From Anabaena sphaerica FACHB-251 (lineage in GTDB: Bacteria; Cyanobacteriota; Cyanobacteriia; Cyanobacteriales; Nostocaceae): a stretch of 64,000 bases of DNA. The DNA is taken from positions 124,001 through 188,000 of the forward strand of contig NZ_JACJQU010000007.1 of the NCBI RefSeq assembly GCF_014696825.1, read 5' to 3'. The notes below the pieces were generated by a model, which did not search any database, was not told the origin of the DNA, and worked only from the letters and a program-made list of their open reading frames with translations. The position numbers and the translations under genes were made by a program. This document shows, piece after piece, positions 34,793 through 44,332 of the stretch; position 1 is the stretch's first letter; every line of letters starts with the position of its first letter.

Positions 34793-35887
34793 ATGTGCAT
34801 CCAAATTGAATCACCAATGGCTGGTACTGAGTATTATTTACAGTCAATAGAGCGTTTGTTGAGAGTAGTTCAAAACCTATGTTTGGCACATACCTTAGAA
34901 GAGATTACGAAAATCGTGCTAGTAGCAGTCCGCGAACTGACAAATTCTGATGGGGCTACGTTTGTGCTATTAGATAATGGCTTTTCTTACTACGTTGATG
35001 AGGATGCTATAGCTCCCCTCTGGAAAGGTCAGCGATTTCCGATCAATACCTGCATTGGTGGTTGGGTTATGCAGAAGCGTCAGCCAGCGATTATTGAAGA
35101 TGTATCTAGTGATCAAAGGATTTCTTGGGCTGTGTATCAAACCACATTTGTCAAAAGTATGGCGATGGTTCCCATCCGTACTGATGAACCTATTGGTGCG
35201 ATTGGTACTTACTGGTTACAGCAGCATCAAGCAACTACAGAAGAGGTCAAATTGCTGCAATTACTGGCAGATAGTACAGCGGTAGCCATGGAGAAATTAC
35301 AGATATATTCTCAACTAGAAAGACAATTGCGCGATCGCACAACTGCCCTAGAAAATGCCAACTCCCATTTGCAAAAAGAAATACAAGAACGCAAAGCGAT
35401 GGAAGCAGAAATCCGCCGTCTCTCCCTCACAGACGAACTCACAGGACTACATAATCAGCGAGGCTTTCACCTGTTGGCTGAACAGCAGCTAAGATTAGCC
35501 AAGCGATCGCAAATGCATACTAGTCTAATGTTCATGGAACTGAATGGACTCGAAGAAATTAATGGCACCTTTGGTCATGAACTCGGTGAAGATGCTATCC
35601 TTGCAGTTGCAAGATTGCTCAAACGAAGTTTCCGCAGTTCTGATACATTAGGAAGAATTGGGGAAGATGAGTTTGCAGTGCTAATCCAAGGAAATGATCT
35701 GACTTGTGAAGTGATACAAAACCGAGTGGAAACCAATATCGATCAATTCAATCAGACTCAACGGTTACCATTTCACCTAACTGTAAATATTGGTGTCCAT
35801 TCTTATGATTCCAATCAGACCATTTCTCTAGATGACCTGATTACTTTAGCTCATGTTCATATCTATCAAAGAAAGGCAACAGAGTAG
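34793..35887 (+). CDS. GAF-GGDEF protein, likely diguanylate cyclase
   Basis: A 364-residue signalling protein. GAF domain at about residues 20-175, a coiled-coil linker (about 180-205, LRDRTTALENANSHLQKEIQ), then a GGDEF domain. The active-site motif reads GEDEF instead of GGDEF (in LGRIGEDEF), and a possible inhibitory RxxD (RSSD) sits five residues before it. It should make cyclic di-GMP if the G-to-E change is tolerated. No transmembrane segment. An internal start (MAGTEYYLQ) eight residues in is possible. Confidence 0.85.
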   Translation: MCIQIESPMAGTEYYLQSIERLLRVVQNLCLAHTLEEITKIVLVAVRELTNSDGATFVLLDNGFSYYVDEDAIAPLWKGQRFPINTCIGGWVMQKRQPAIIEDVSSDQRISWAVYQTTFVKSMAMVPIRTDEPIGAIGTYWLQQHQATTEEVKLLQLLADSTAVAMEKLQIYSQLERQLRDRTTALENANSHLQKEIQERKAMEAEIRRLSLTDELTGLHNQRGFHLLAEQQLRLAKRSQMHTSLMFMELNGLEEINGTFGHELGEDAILAVARLLKRSFRSSDTLGRIGEDEFAVLIQGNDLTCEVIQNRVETNIDQFNQTQRLPFHLTVNIGVHSYDSNQTISLDDLITLAHVHIYQRKATE

Positions 35888-36028
35888 CTGGAGGTCTTAT
35901 TAAATATCCCAACTTAACAAGTTTTGTAGTCAAATTTACGGCAGTTCCCGAATAGTTGCGTATAATAGTTGTTACAGCCCTCTCATGTAAAAAATGGGAG
36001 AATTTCAAAATGCAAGGAGAAAAATCCT

Positions 36029-36697
36029 ATGCAACAAGTCTCATCTTTGACGGAGTTAGAATATGCTTTTCTATTTACCCTTAGAAAAGTAAATTCGATT
36101 AATACTGAAGGTTTCCAGGCATTTTTTCAGAATTTACCTATTGATCCTTACATTAAGGGCAAATATCGCTCAAGAAGGTTATCACGGGTCGTGGTTTCTG
36201 AGAATAAGTTGATTAAACTCTCACATGGACATTTATTTCAAAGCCGAGATTATAATCCTTTGTTGGGTGATATCAAAAGAGAGTTTGCAGAATTAGAAGA
36301 TGCACTTGTAGAACTAGAGATTTTTAAGAATCTGGTTTTAGCATTTAGTGATTCTTGCAAACTTCACCCGGAAGCAGAAATTGGGATTCATCAAATCAGA
36401 ACCACCTGTTCACCAGGTCATTTAGGAAATCCTGCACCTGAAGGTATCCATCAAGATGGAACTGATTTCATTGGGATATTTTCTGTGGGGAGAGACAATA
36501 TTCAAGGTGGAGAAACACATTTATATACTGCCAAAAAAGAGAAGCCAGTTTTTAACAAAATCTTGCAACCGGGAGAACTAGTTGTAGTTAATGATCATGA
36601 TTTCTTTCACTTTACAACTCCCATTAAACCAGAAAATCCCGCACCGGGAACTAGGGATGTTTTCGTGCTGACTTCTCCTAGTTTAATTACAGAATAA
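36029..36697 (+). CDS. 2OG-Fe dioxygenase family protein
   Basis: A 222-residue protein of the PF10014-type 2-oxoglutarate/Fe(II) oxygenases. GIHQDGTDFIGIF provides the H-x-D metal pair, GGETHLY follows, and NDHDFFHFTTPI gives the distal His; a later Arg (GTRDVFVLT) can bind 2-oxoglutarate. The ATG at 36029 has a good ribosome site (AAGGAGA); the frame is open further upstream but has no such site. Relatives hydroxylate free amino acids, so that is a possible role. It stands alone. Confidence 0.82.
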   Translation: MQQVSSLTELEYAFLFTLRKVNSINTEGFQAFFQNLPIDPYIKGKYRSRRLSRVVVSENKLIKLSHGHLFQSRDYNPLLGDIKREFAELEDALVELEIFKNLVLAFSDSCKLHPEAEIGIHQIRTTCSPGHLGNPAPEGIHQDGTDFIGIFSVGRDNIQGGETHLYTAKKEKPVFNKILQPGELVVVNDHDFFHFTTPIKPENPAPGTRDVFVLTSPSLITE

Positions 36698-36743
36698 GAG
36701 GATGTTTTGAAAGTGTTTGGTGATGTATCACAAACTCTAAGCT

Positions 36744-36953
36744 AGGGGTTGCTGAATAAAGCCAAAACCTCTATGAATAAAGAGTTTGAGGCTGATAAAA
36801 AAGAAAGTAGGTGCAAAGTTTTTGAAGGGTGTAGTACGAAAAGACTGCATTTTGGCACTGAATAAATCAGAAAATTTGACAGTAACAAACAGCTAAAACT
36901 GTTCCCTGTTCCCTGTTCCCTACCTCCACGAAAAGACTTTTTCAGCAAGCCCT
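36744..36953. mobile_element. MITE-like element family A, copy 2
   Basis: A 210-bp element with ends AGGGGTTGCTGAATAAA and CTTTTTCAGCAAGCCCT, related to 22234-22447. A perfect 5-bp AAGCT flanks both sides, as a target duplication would. It contains CTGTTCC x3 at 36899-36919. Confidence 0.75.
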
Positions 36954-37022
36954 AAGCTATCCATTAACAAGAGCGGATCAGGGTGTTTTTTATAGAGGCT
37001 GATACTTTATAGACATCCTCTA

Positions 37023-37148
37023 ATACCAATTTTATGTGAGGCTGCACAGAATCATGAAATCCATGAATTCATCAGTCTTTATCAACGTTTAGGTTCGGTC
37101 AATTCTGTTTGAAATCTTATTCTATGCAACTTCATATTAATTTGGTAT
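37023..37148. mobile_element. MITE-like element family C
   Basis: The left end ATACCAATTTTATGTGAGG is echoed inverted by the right end (minus strand ATACCAAATTAATATGAAG). Total about 126 bp, non-coding. The right-end sequence TCTATGCAACTTCATAT-AATTTGGTAT recurs alone near 52699-52727, suggesting a partial second copy. Confidence 0.55.
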
Positions 37149-37197
37149 AAGGCTGCTCAATATAGTAATTTTCTTCAGACTTTATGAAAAATTGTTT

Positions 37198-38400
37198 CTA
37201 TTCAGACACAAGGCTACCCAAAATTTCTAAAACTTCCTTGATATCAGCTTTAAAGTTAGCATCTTTATCACCAGCTTTACCACACCAATATCTATAGCTG
37301 TGTTCAAGTGATTTTGAAAGATAATAGAAATGAGGCAATATACCTGATGCTGGGAACATTTCTATAACATTAATCTTTTCTGAAAAAATGATATTAGTAA
37401 GCCCTGCACCATGAGGTGCTATGACACATATAGCATCATAGAAAAGCTCTATTTGTTCATCGACTGACATATCCTCAAGACTATATTTTTTGAAACCATA
37501 ATGTTGAAGTTTCTCAATTAGTTCATCCTCATTTAAAACACAACGTTGACTAGACTTGTCCGATAATTTTCTTGATATATAAATACGATTTATCTTATTT
37601 CTTGGTCGTTTTGGAAGAACTTTACTCCAGAAGTAGTTTAAATAATTGGATGGCAAATATCCTGAATTTTTATGAGATAGAAAACTAGGAAAGATCAGAT
37701 TTTCTATCATATAAAGTTTATCTATCTCTACCACTTTTATTTTAACATTTTCTGGCAAAATCTTATCTAAAAAATATTGTTCTATATTGGTTAATTTATC
37801 TGGAACTAGTAGTTTTATTTCTTCAATTTCTTTATAATCAGGTTGATCTATCAAATAGAGTCTGGGAAGATGATCTATCAGAGTATGGTAATAGTTGTTA
37901 GCACTAAAGACTGATCTAAATACACTGCTGACACCAGAAATTTTTTCTGGTCTTTTGAAGTATAAAGCCCTAAGACTATATTTGTCTAACCTGATATGAC
38001 CCATCACTGAATCAACAATTAATTCTCGCTTCCAAGTAAAAAGACTATTGTACCTCGCATAATAAATAACCTGATATAAATTAGTAGTGAATATATTAGG
38101 TAGTGAGAATATATCTCCCTTCATCGCATAAGAATAAATCGGCATATCTTTAGTTTCTGGTGTGGCGACGATTTCTGAAGATATGTATTTTTTAGTAGAT
38201 TTACAGTCATCATTAAGAGTTGTTTCATGTACTAACATCACTCGCAGATATTTTTGAATTGAGTTCTTTAAAGTTTTAATTAGCTTTAAAATTTCCATCA
38301 AGGAAAGTTGGGAAAATTGATTTTTTTTCATAATATGATTGCTGAGATTAATAAAATTGGTAAGTACCTGAGCGAAATTAATTGAATATTTTTGGAACAA
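37198..38400 (-). CDS. Glycosyltransferase family 61-like protein
   Basis: A 400-residue protein. The C-terminal half matches GT61 (DUF563): YYHTLIDHLPRLYL near 165, INRIYISRKLSDKSSQRCVLNE near 262, and IAPHGAGLTNIIFSE near 330 (the G-A-G-L-T/A-N motif), followed by VIEMFP. Such enzymes work on capsule or surface polysaccharide. The first 23 residues may not be translated; a second Met in MKKNQF would begin at 38331. The gene stands alone between repeats. Confidence 0.85.
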   Translation of the reverse strand: MFQKYSINFAQVLTNFINLSNHIMKKNQFSQLSLMEILKLIKTLKNSIQKYLRVMLVHETTLNDDCKSTKKYISSEIVATPETKDMPIYSYAMKGDIFSLPNIFTTNLYQVIYYARYNSLFTWKRELIVDSVMGHIRLDKYSLRALYFKRPEKISGVSSVFRSVFSANNYYHTLIDHLPRLYLIDQPDYKEIEEIKLLVPDKLTNIEQYFLDKILPENVKIKVVEIDKLYMIENLIFPSFLSHKNSGYLPSNYLNYFWSKVLPKRPRNKINRIYISRKLSDKSSQRCVLNEDELIEKLQHYGFKKYSLEDMSVDEQIELFYDAICVIAPHGAGLTNIIFSEKINVIEMFPASGILPHFYYLSKSLEHSYRYWCGKAGDKDANFKADIKEVLEILGSLVSE

Positions 38401-38631
38401 ATAAAAATCTCTGTATTGCTTATCTGTTCCCTATTCCCTGTTCCCCCTCCTAAATGTAAAATTTATTTTTCACCAATACTTATTGGTTATCTTATAGTAA
38501 AAATAGGATTCAATGCTGACTGATAACTGACAATGTACAGCTAGTGGGCAGTTTTATCGTCACCATTTTGCTCCTCTACTTAAGTAAACGTGTTTTAATA
38601 GTATACAGTAAACCCTCCACAATGCAAAGTT

Positions 38632-39897
38632 ATGACTTCAGAATTTTACAATCGCGGATTAGAACAAGCGAAACAAAAAGACTATGGTGGTGCTATTGAG
38701 GCATTTAACCAAGCAATACAGCTAGATCCTTACTTTAGCAAGGCTTACATGGAACGGGGTTTGGCATATTACAACTCAGGTACAATTCTGCAAGCCGTCT
38801 TTGATTACACTGAAGCTATCAAACTAGATGCGGAAAATGCCAAAGCTTATTATTTTCGGGCTTTAGCAAAGTTAACTTTAAAAAATCTGCCTGGTGCTTT
38901 AGAAGATGTAGAAAAGGCGATTCAGTTTAAATTTAATGATGCTGCTGCTTATGATTTACGGGGAATAGTGCAGCGCAAACAAGGAAATATTCAAGATGCG
39001 ATCGCTAATTTTAAAAAAGCAGCAGAATTATATTTAGAACAAAAAGATCAAGAAAATACTCGCCTTTGTTTAGAGAAGATTAAACAGCTACAACCAAAAG
39101 CAGAACCTACACCAAATCAAGCTATTACCAAATCTACACCAATTATATCTACTCAAGATTATTTTACACAATTATTAGAAAAAGCAGAAAAGGGAGACAC
39201 AAAAGCAGCAATTTCTGATTTAAACTGGATATTAAAAGCTGATAATCAAGATGCCCAAGCTTATTGCTGTCGTGGGGTGGTATATTGCAAAATGGGAAAT
39301 TATCGAGATGCGATCGCAGATTTTAATCAAGCCATAGAACTCAATTTTAAAGATGCTATTGTTTATCGGAATCGCGGAAAAGCCCGTTCTCAAATCGGAG
39401 ATCATCAAGGAGGTTTAGCTGATATCAATCAAGCCCTGAAAATCCAGCCTCAAGAAAGTTTAGTATATATTGCTAGAGGTAATGTTTATCAAGCAATGGG
39501 TAATTATTTAGCAGCAATTCAAGATTACTCTCAAGCAATACAAATTAATTCTGATCATCCCTTAGCTTACTATAATCGTGGTATTGCCTACACTTGTTTA
39601 GAAGAAATGCCCAATGCTGTGGAAGATTATCAAAAAGCAGCTAGTATCTATTGTCAACAAGAAGATTGGGACAATTATCAACAAGTATTAAATAGCCTGC
39701 AAAAAATCCAGTCATCTATCCCAGCAACAAACAAAGCCACCTATAACTTATTACGTCAACGACTGTTACGCATGGTTGGGGGACACTGGGAAATAGCCCA
39801 GAGATTAATTCAGCAAAAGAAAGATTTTTATCCTGGTATGGCGGAGGAGTGGTATTTGCAAACAGTAATTGATGATTTGGAAAGAGATCGACGTTAA
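38632..39897 (+). CDS. Tetratricopeptide repeat protein
   Basis: A 421-residue soluble protein with at least eight TPR units in two blocks, residues 4-145 and 180-345 (pattern A-x-x-x-F-N-Q-A-I-x-L/I-x-P, Y-x-x-R-G-x-A-Y). A short linker rich in Thr/Pro separates them. The C-terminal 70 residues are helical without TPR pattern (LLRMVGGHWEIAQRLIQQKK). No signal sequence. Likely a protein-protein scaffold; partner unknown. Confidence 0.88.
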   Translation: MTSEFYNRGLEQAKQKDYGGAIEAFNQAIQLDPYFSKAYMERGLAYYNSGTILQAVFDYTEAIKLDAENAKAYYFRALAKLTLKNLPGALEDVEKAIQFKFNDAAAYDLRGIVQRKQGNIQDAIANFKKAAELYLEQKDQENTRLCLEKIKQLQPKAEPTPNQAITKSTPIISTQDYFTQLLEKAEKGDTKAAISDLNWILKADNQDAQAYCCRGVVYCKMGNYRDAIADFNQAIELNFKDAIVYRNRGKARSQIGDHQGGLADINQALKIQPQESLVYIARGNVYQAMGNYLAAIQDYSQAIQINSDHPLAYYNRGIAYTCLEEMPNAVEDYQKAASIYCQQEDWDNYQQVLNSLQKIQSSIPATNKATYNLLRQRLLRMVGGHWEIAQRLIQQKKDFYPGMAEEWYLQTVIDDLERDRR

Positions 39898-40049
39898 TAA
39901 ATTAGCAGTAGGGGCGAAGCATTCGGAAAATATCCTTTGGCTAAAACTGATAATTTATCACCCGAATGCTGATGCTTCCAGTCCCGTTAGGGATACGCCC
40001 GTACAGGAGTCAGGAGTCAGAATAAAGAATTTATTTTTTATCCTATTCC

Positions 40050-42122
40050 CTATTCCCTGCTGTACTGTGAAAAGCGCCAAATCTTAATTTTATTATCCTC
40101 TCCACCACTAACTAAAGTTTTACCATCAGCACTAAAAACCAGAGATGTGACTGTGTTGGTATGTCCAGTGACAGTTGAAAGTTCCTCACCTGTAGCCACA
40201 TCCCATATTTTAATATTATGATTAATAGTTTGGTTACATTCCGTACAATCCCGATTACCACTAACAAGAGACTTACCATCTGGGCTAAAAGCTAAAGATG
40301 TCACATTATTATCTGGTTTTGTAATAGTGCGAACTTCCGTCTTTGTATTTATATCCCACAATTTAATTTTGCGATCGCGACTAGCACTAGCGAGATTTTT
40401 ACCATCTGGGCTAAAAGCTAAAGATGTGACAGTTTGCGAATTTGGACTTAATGTATGTATTGGTTTTTCTTGGGTAATATTCCACAGTTTAATAGTCTTA
40501 TCAAAACTACCGCTTGCTAGGGTGACACCATCAGGACTCATAGCCACAGAACGCACCCAGTAAGCATGGCCTTTGAGAGTACGAATTAGCTTTCCTGTGG
40601 CTAAATTCCAAACTTTAATTGTTTTGTCATCACTAGCACTCACCAAAGTTTTTCCATCTTTGCTAATAGCCAAAGCATGAACTGAGTCAGTATGACTGAT
40701 GAGGGTATGAATCAGCTTTTTTGTGCTTAAATTCCAAACTTTAATTGTTTTGTCATCACCACCACTGACCAGATTTTTACCATCTGGGCTAATAACTACC
40801 ACATTGACATTTTTCATATGTCCTTTCAGGACTGTAATTTCTTGACCTTTGGCAATATTCCATAATTTAATAACGCGATTACCACCGCTAACAATAGTCT
40901 GACCATCTGGGGTAATAGCAACAGATGAAACTAATTCATTTTGTTCCGCAATAGTTTTTTCTAAAGCCATCTTTTCTAAAGAAGTTGATGGTGGTTGATG
41001 AACAACAGCATCACTATTAGCTTTACTATTTTGCGGGGTATTCAAGCGAGAAGAAATAGCCGTTTGTATTTGGTGAAAGTGTCTATAGCCAAATTCTCCC
41101 AAACCTAAAAATACAATCGTCCCCAGTATTAAAAGTAAATTTCTCAGAAAAATATATTTTTTAGGATAATCCGCTTTCTTTAGTGGTGCTGCTAAAGATG
41201 AATTACTAGCTGGTGCTAGTAGATGTGTGTACTGTTTACTCAAATCTCTAATAACTTCATCAGCCGATTGATAGCGATTCTGAATATCTATTTGTAACAA
41301 CTTATCAATAATTATTGCTAATTCATGACTGAGAGGACATCGCAAATAATCTGTCCAATTTTTTACCCAACTATACCCATGTTCCATCCACAATTGAAAA
41401 GGAGAAATTCCCGTTAATAAATGAAAGCAGGTAGCACCCAAACCAAATAAATCACTAGCAGGGTAAGCTTTACCATCTCTAATTTGTTCAATGGAAGAAT
41501 AACCATGTGAACCAATTGAAGTACCATGTTTTTTCTGGACTGTTGCTGTTAATTGTTTGGAAGAACCAAAATCAATCAGCGTTAATCTTCCATCACTTTT
41601 ACGTCTGATAATATTTTCAGGTTTGATATCTCGATGAATCACTCCTCGACTATGAATAAACTTAAGAATAGGCAACAAATCCAGCAAAATAGATTGAATA
41701 TCCCAATCTCTATAGTTCTTCCCTAACTGCAACTCTTGTAATAAATTATTTCCATCAATAAACTGTTGTACCAAATACAAGCAGTTATCTTGTTCAAAAT
41801 AAGCTAAGAGAGTGGGAATTTGTGGATGTTCTCCTAGTTCTCGAAGTCGCTTTGCTTCTTCACTAAACAACTCCATTGCTTTTTTTTGTGACCAAGTTCC
41901 TTGAAATTTTGGTGCTAACTGTTTAACTACACAACCGTCATTTAATTTATCTGTATCTTCTGATAGATAGGTTCTGCCAAATCCCCCTTCATCTGAAAGC
42001 ACCCTAATAACGCGGAAACGATTTCTTAAAAGTGGTACTAAGGGGGTGTTACAAGTTAGACAAAACTGTTTTCCATCTGGATTTTGAGGATTTTGGCAAT
42101 CGGGATTTAAGCAGCATATCAT
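40050..42122 (-). CDS. Ser/Thr protein kinase fused to WD40 propeller
   Basis: A 690-residue protein. N-terminal zinc ribbon (CCLNPDCQNPQNPDGKQFC...C), kinase domain at about residues 30-300 (EGGFGRTYL loop, HRDIKPENIIRR, IDFGSSKQL), one transmembrane segment near 325-345, and seven WD40 units from about residue 395 to the end (one propeller). The kinase faces the cytoplasm and the propeller lies on the other side. This fusion is common in filamentous cyanobacteria. Its WD40 units are less alike than those of the 5.6-16.3 kb operon. Confidence 0.93.
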   Translation of the reverse strand: MICCLNPDCQNPQNPDGKQFCLTCNTPLVPLLRNRFRVIRVLSDEGGFGRTYLSEDTDKLNDGCVVKQLAPKFQGTWSQKKAMELFSEEAKRLRELGEHPQIPTLLAYFEQDNCLYLVQQFIDGNNLLQELQLGKNYRDWDIQSILLDLLPILKFIHSRGVIHRDIKPENIIRRKSDGRLTLIDFGSSKQLTATVQKKHGTSIGSHGYSSIEQIRDGKAYPASDLFGLGATCFHLLTGISPFQLWMEHGYSWVKNWTDYLRCPLSHELAIIIDKLLQIDIQNRYQSADEVIRDLSKQYTHLLAPASNSSLAAPLKKADYPKKYIFLRNLLLILGTIVFLGLGEFGYRHFHQIQTAISSRLNTPQNSKANSDAVVHQPPSTSLEKMALEKTIAEQNELVSSVAITPDGQTIVSGGNRVIKLWNIAKGQEITVLKGHMKNVNVVVISPDGKNLVSGGDDKTIKVWNLSTKKLIHTLISHTDSVHALAISKDGKTLVSASDDKTIKVWNLATGKLIRTLKGHAYWVRSVAMSPDGVTLASGSFDKTIKLWNITQEKPIHTLSPNSQTVTSLAFSPDGKNLASASRDRKIKLWDINTKTEVRTITKPDNNVTSLAFSPDGKSLVSGNRDCTECNQTINHNIKIWDVATGEELSTVTGHTNTVTSLVFSADGKTLVSGGEDNKIKIWRFSQYSRE

Positions 42123-42630
42123 GATCTGAGAAGAGTGACTGCATGATAAATAATGCGTAATAATTCAGGAGTGAAAAGTATAAGCAGCTTCGCTTGATAC
42201 TTTATTTTTGATTAAAATTTTTTACTTCATTTACCTGCAATTTAGTTTAATTATCTTTTGATTATACAGCACCCTAAATCAAAAATCATGTCAAATTGCC
42301 ACGACAATATTTGATGGATATGTTAATGATTTCTCAATCAACAATATTCATCCAAATGTAATAATTCAGGAGTCAGGAGTCAGAATATTTACCAAATCAG
42401 GACTATAGAGAAGCAAATTTTTCGAGAAATCATGAAGGCTGACTCTCAGAAAATATCTGGAAAGTGTAAAATATCATCCTGTTCAAAGGCTTATTTATTC
42501 TGTATTCTGAATCCCATCAAATTTTTAATTTTTAAATAAAATTAAAAACTTGTTTTTGTTATAAACACTACTAAAATTATGTTACCAATACTCCATCAAC
42601 CGACCAATGAGCAATGACCAATGACCAATG
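42123..42630. other. Intergenic with STRR
   Basis: This 508-bp gap lies between two minus-strand genes. It contains two CAGGAGT heptamers at 42367-42380 and AT-rich sequence upstream of the kinase. No gene seen. Confidence 0.5.
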
Positions 42631-43137
42631 TTAATATGTTTGAAATGCCTTAAACCATTTATTCAGAACTGTATTGATAGTTTGTTTAATTTGATGCTTA
42701 CGATTCCATTTTTGGAAAGCAGCTTCATACTCTTCACCTTTGCTTTGAAAGGTATTCCAGATATCAAGTACAATTGCTAGTCCGCAGAATAGCAAAATGT
42801 ATAGTGACCAAGAAAGACTAGCACCACCAACCAAATCTACAAGTATGAAAAAACTATTGACAATTGCATAATTACCAAGACGTTTTTTGAATTTACCTTG
42901 GCGGTAAAGATCAAACGCTTTGCGTTGTTGTACTTCGCTTTGTTGGGCTATCCAGTCAAATTCAGCCTGTTTAACTGCTTCTGGTGAAATTTGTAACTCG
43001 CCAGCAATTTCAATGATTTGCTGATATGAAAATTCTTGATCACGATCATCGGTTTGACGGGCGATCGCTAATTGTAGAATTTGCTGCACCTCTTCTTGGC
43101 TGTAAGAACGCAGACTGTTAGATTCAAATACCGTCAT
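42631..43137 (-). CDS. 2TM domain-containing protein
   Basis: A 168-residue protein. The N-terminal 70 residues (YSQEEVQQILQLAI, SYQQIIEIAGELQISPEAVKQAE) resemble a winged-helix-like sensor segment often found before the 2TM domain. The 2TM domain (about 85-150) has two hydrophobic helices with FDLYRQGKFKKRLGNYAIVN before and FQKWNRK after. Function unknown. The ATG at 43137 is clear. Confidence 0.8.
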   Translation of the reverse strand: MTVFESNSLRSYSQEEVQQILQLAIARQTDDRDQEFSYQQIIEIAGELQISPEAVKQAEFDWIAQQSEVQQRKAFDLYRQGKFKKRLGNYAIVNSFFILVDLVGGASLSWSLYILLFCGLAIVLDIWNTFQSKGEEYEAAFQKWNRKHQIKQTINTVLNKWFKAFQTY

Positions 43138-43422
43138 AATTTTTTCTCTGATAAGAATTTTAAGAGAGAGCTATGCTACTATCAGCAATCTTCGCATTAC
43201 TTCTACACTAGCAAATCTAGATGGGTCTGACGATATAGATTTTTGATAATTGGTGGTTGGTAACAGGAGGCAATAGGCAAAAAGGTTATTCTCCCCATCT
43301 CCCCATCTTTATTGTCACCGCTAAATTCAAGAAGTTGTGAAAACACTCGGAATATCTGCTACTGACTGGAATTTAACAGCGCATAATAGCCAAAGAAGTT
43401 GCAGCATAAGGGAAAAACCCCA

Positions 43423-44130
43423 ATGGTTGAAGATAACGGATCAGTTCGCACTCTCTCAGTTGATATTGGCGGAAGTGGTGTTAAAGCTATAGTTTTGGAT
43501 ATCACCGGGAAACCGTTAACAGAAAGGGGAAGGCTAGAAACACCCCACCCAGCGACACCAGAAGTAGTAATTAATGCCATTGCTGTATTAGCCGCATCCC
43601 AAGGTGAGTATCATCGGGTTTCCGTAGGTTTTCCCGGTGTAGTTCGCAGTGGAGTTACAGAAACAGCAGCGAACTTGGATGCTAATTGGATTGGATTTGA
43701 TCTAGCAACAGCACTATCTGAACAGCTAAATAAACCTGTGAAGGTAATTAATGATGCAGATATGCAAGGACTAGGAGCAATTGCGGGTAAAGGCGTAGAA
43801 TTAGTAATTACCCTGGGGACTGGTTTTGGTTCAGCTTTGTTTGTAGATGGGAAGTTGGTTCCGAATATGGAAATGGGACATCATCCATTTCGCAAAGGGG
43901 AGACTTATGAAGAACAGCTAGGACGTGCTGCTTTAGAAAAGATTGGTGATAAGAAGTGGAATAGGCGTTTACAAAAAGCGATCGCCTCTTTGCAGCATCT
44001 CTTTAACTATGATTGTCTTTACATTGGTGGTGGTGAAGCCGTGCGCGTCAATATGAATTTACCCTTAAACGTCAAGCTGATTCCCAATATCACCGGGTTA
44101 TTAGGTGGTATAGCTTTATGGAGGGAATGA
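43423..44130 (+). CDS. Polyphosphate glucokinase-like ROK protein
   Basis: A 235-residue protein from the ATG at 43423. TLSVDIGGSGVKAIVLD is the ROK phosphate-1 loop, FPGVVRSGV and NDADMQGLGAI follow, and TLGTGFGSALFVDG is the phosphate-2 loop. The lack of the ROK zinc cysteines and the MGHHPFRKGETYEEQLGR region fit polyphosphate glucokinase (PpgK), which makes glucose-6-phosphate from glucose and polyphosphate or ATP. The frame upstream of 43423 has no Met and is unlikely. The stop is followed at once by an octamer minisatellite. Confidence 0.78.
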   Translation: MVEDNGSVRTLSVDIGGSGVKAIVLDITGKPLTERGRLETPHPATPEVVINAIAVLAASQGEYHRVSVGFPGVVRSGVTETAANLDANWIGFDLATALSEQLNKPVKVINDADMQGLGAIAGKGVELVITLGTGFGSALFVDGKLVPNMEMGHHPFRKGETYEEQLGRAALEKIGDKKWNRRLQKAIASLQHLFNYDCLYIGGGEAVRVNMNLPLNVKLIPNITGLLGGIALWRE

Positions 44131-44274
44131 GGGGTGCAGAGGAGCAGGAGAGCAGGGGTGCAGAGGTGCAGGGGCGCAGGGGCGCAGGGGTGCAGAGGAG
44201 CAGAGGTGCAGGGGCGCAGAGGTGCAGGGGTGCAGGGGTGCAGGGGTGCAGGGGTGCAGGGGTGCAGAGGAGCA
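44131..44274. repeat. Octamer minisatellite, 18 units of GRGGNGCA
   Basis: Eighteen tandem 8-bp units (GGGGTGCA most common, variants GAGGAGCA, GAGGTGCA, GGGGCGCA, GGAGAGCA) begin at the first base after a TGA stop. Five identical GGGGTGCA units run at 44227-44266. Non-coding; no start-driven ORF is credible. Confidence 0.9.
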
Positions 44275-44332
44275 GAGAAAAATTACTTCTTTCTTCTTCC
44301 TTCTTCTTCCTGAACTCCTGAACTCCTACATC

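Noticed and set aside
44118-44321. ORF encoding Arg-Gly-Ala repeats
   Set aside because: It is only the octamer minisatellite read in one frame; it overlaps the end of the glucokinase-like gene and has no own start signal.
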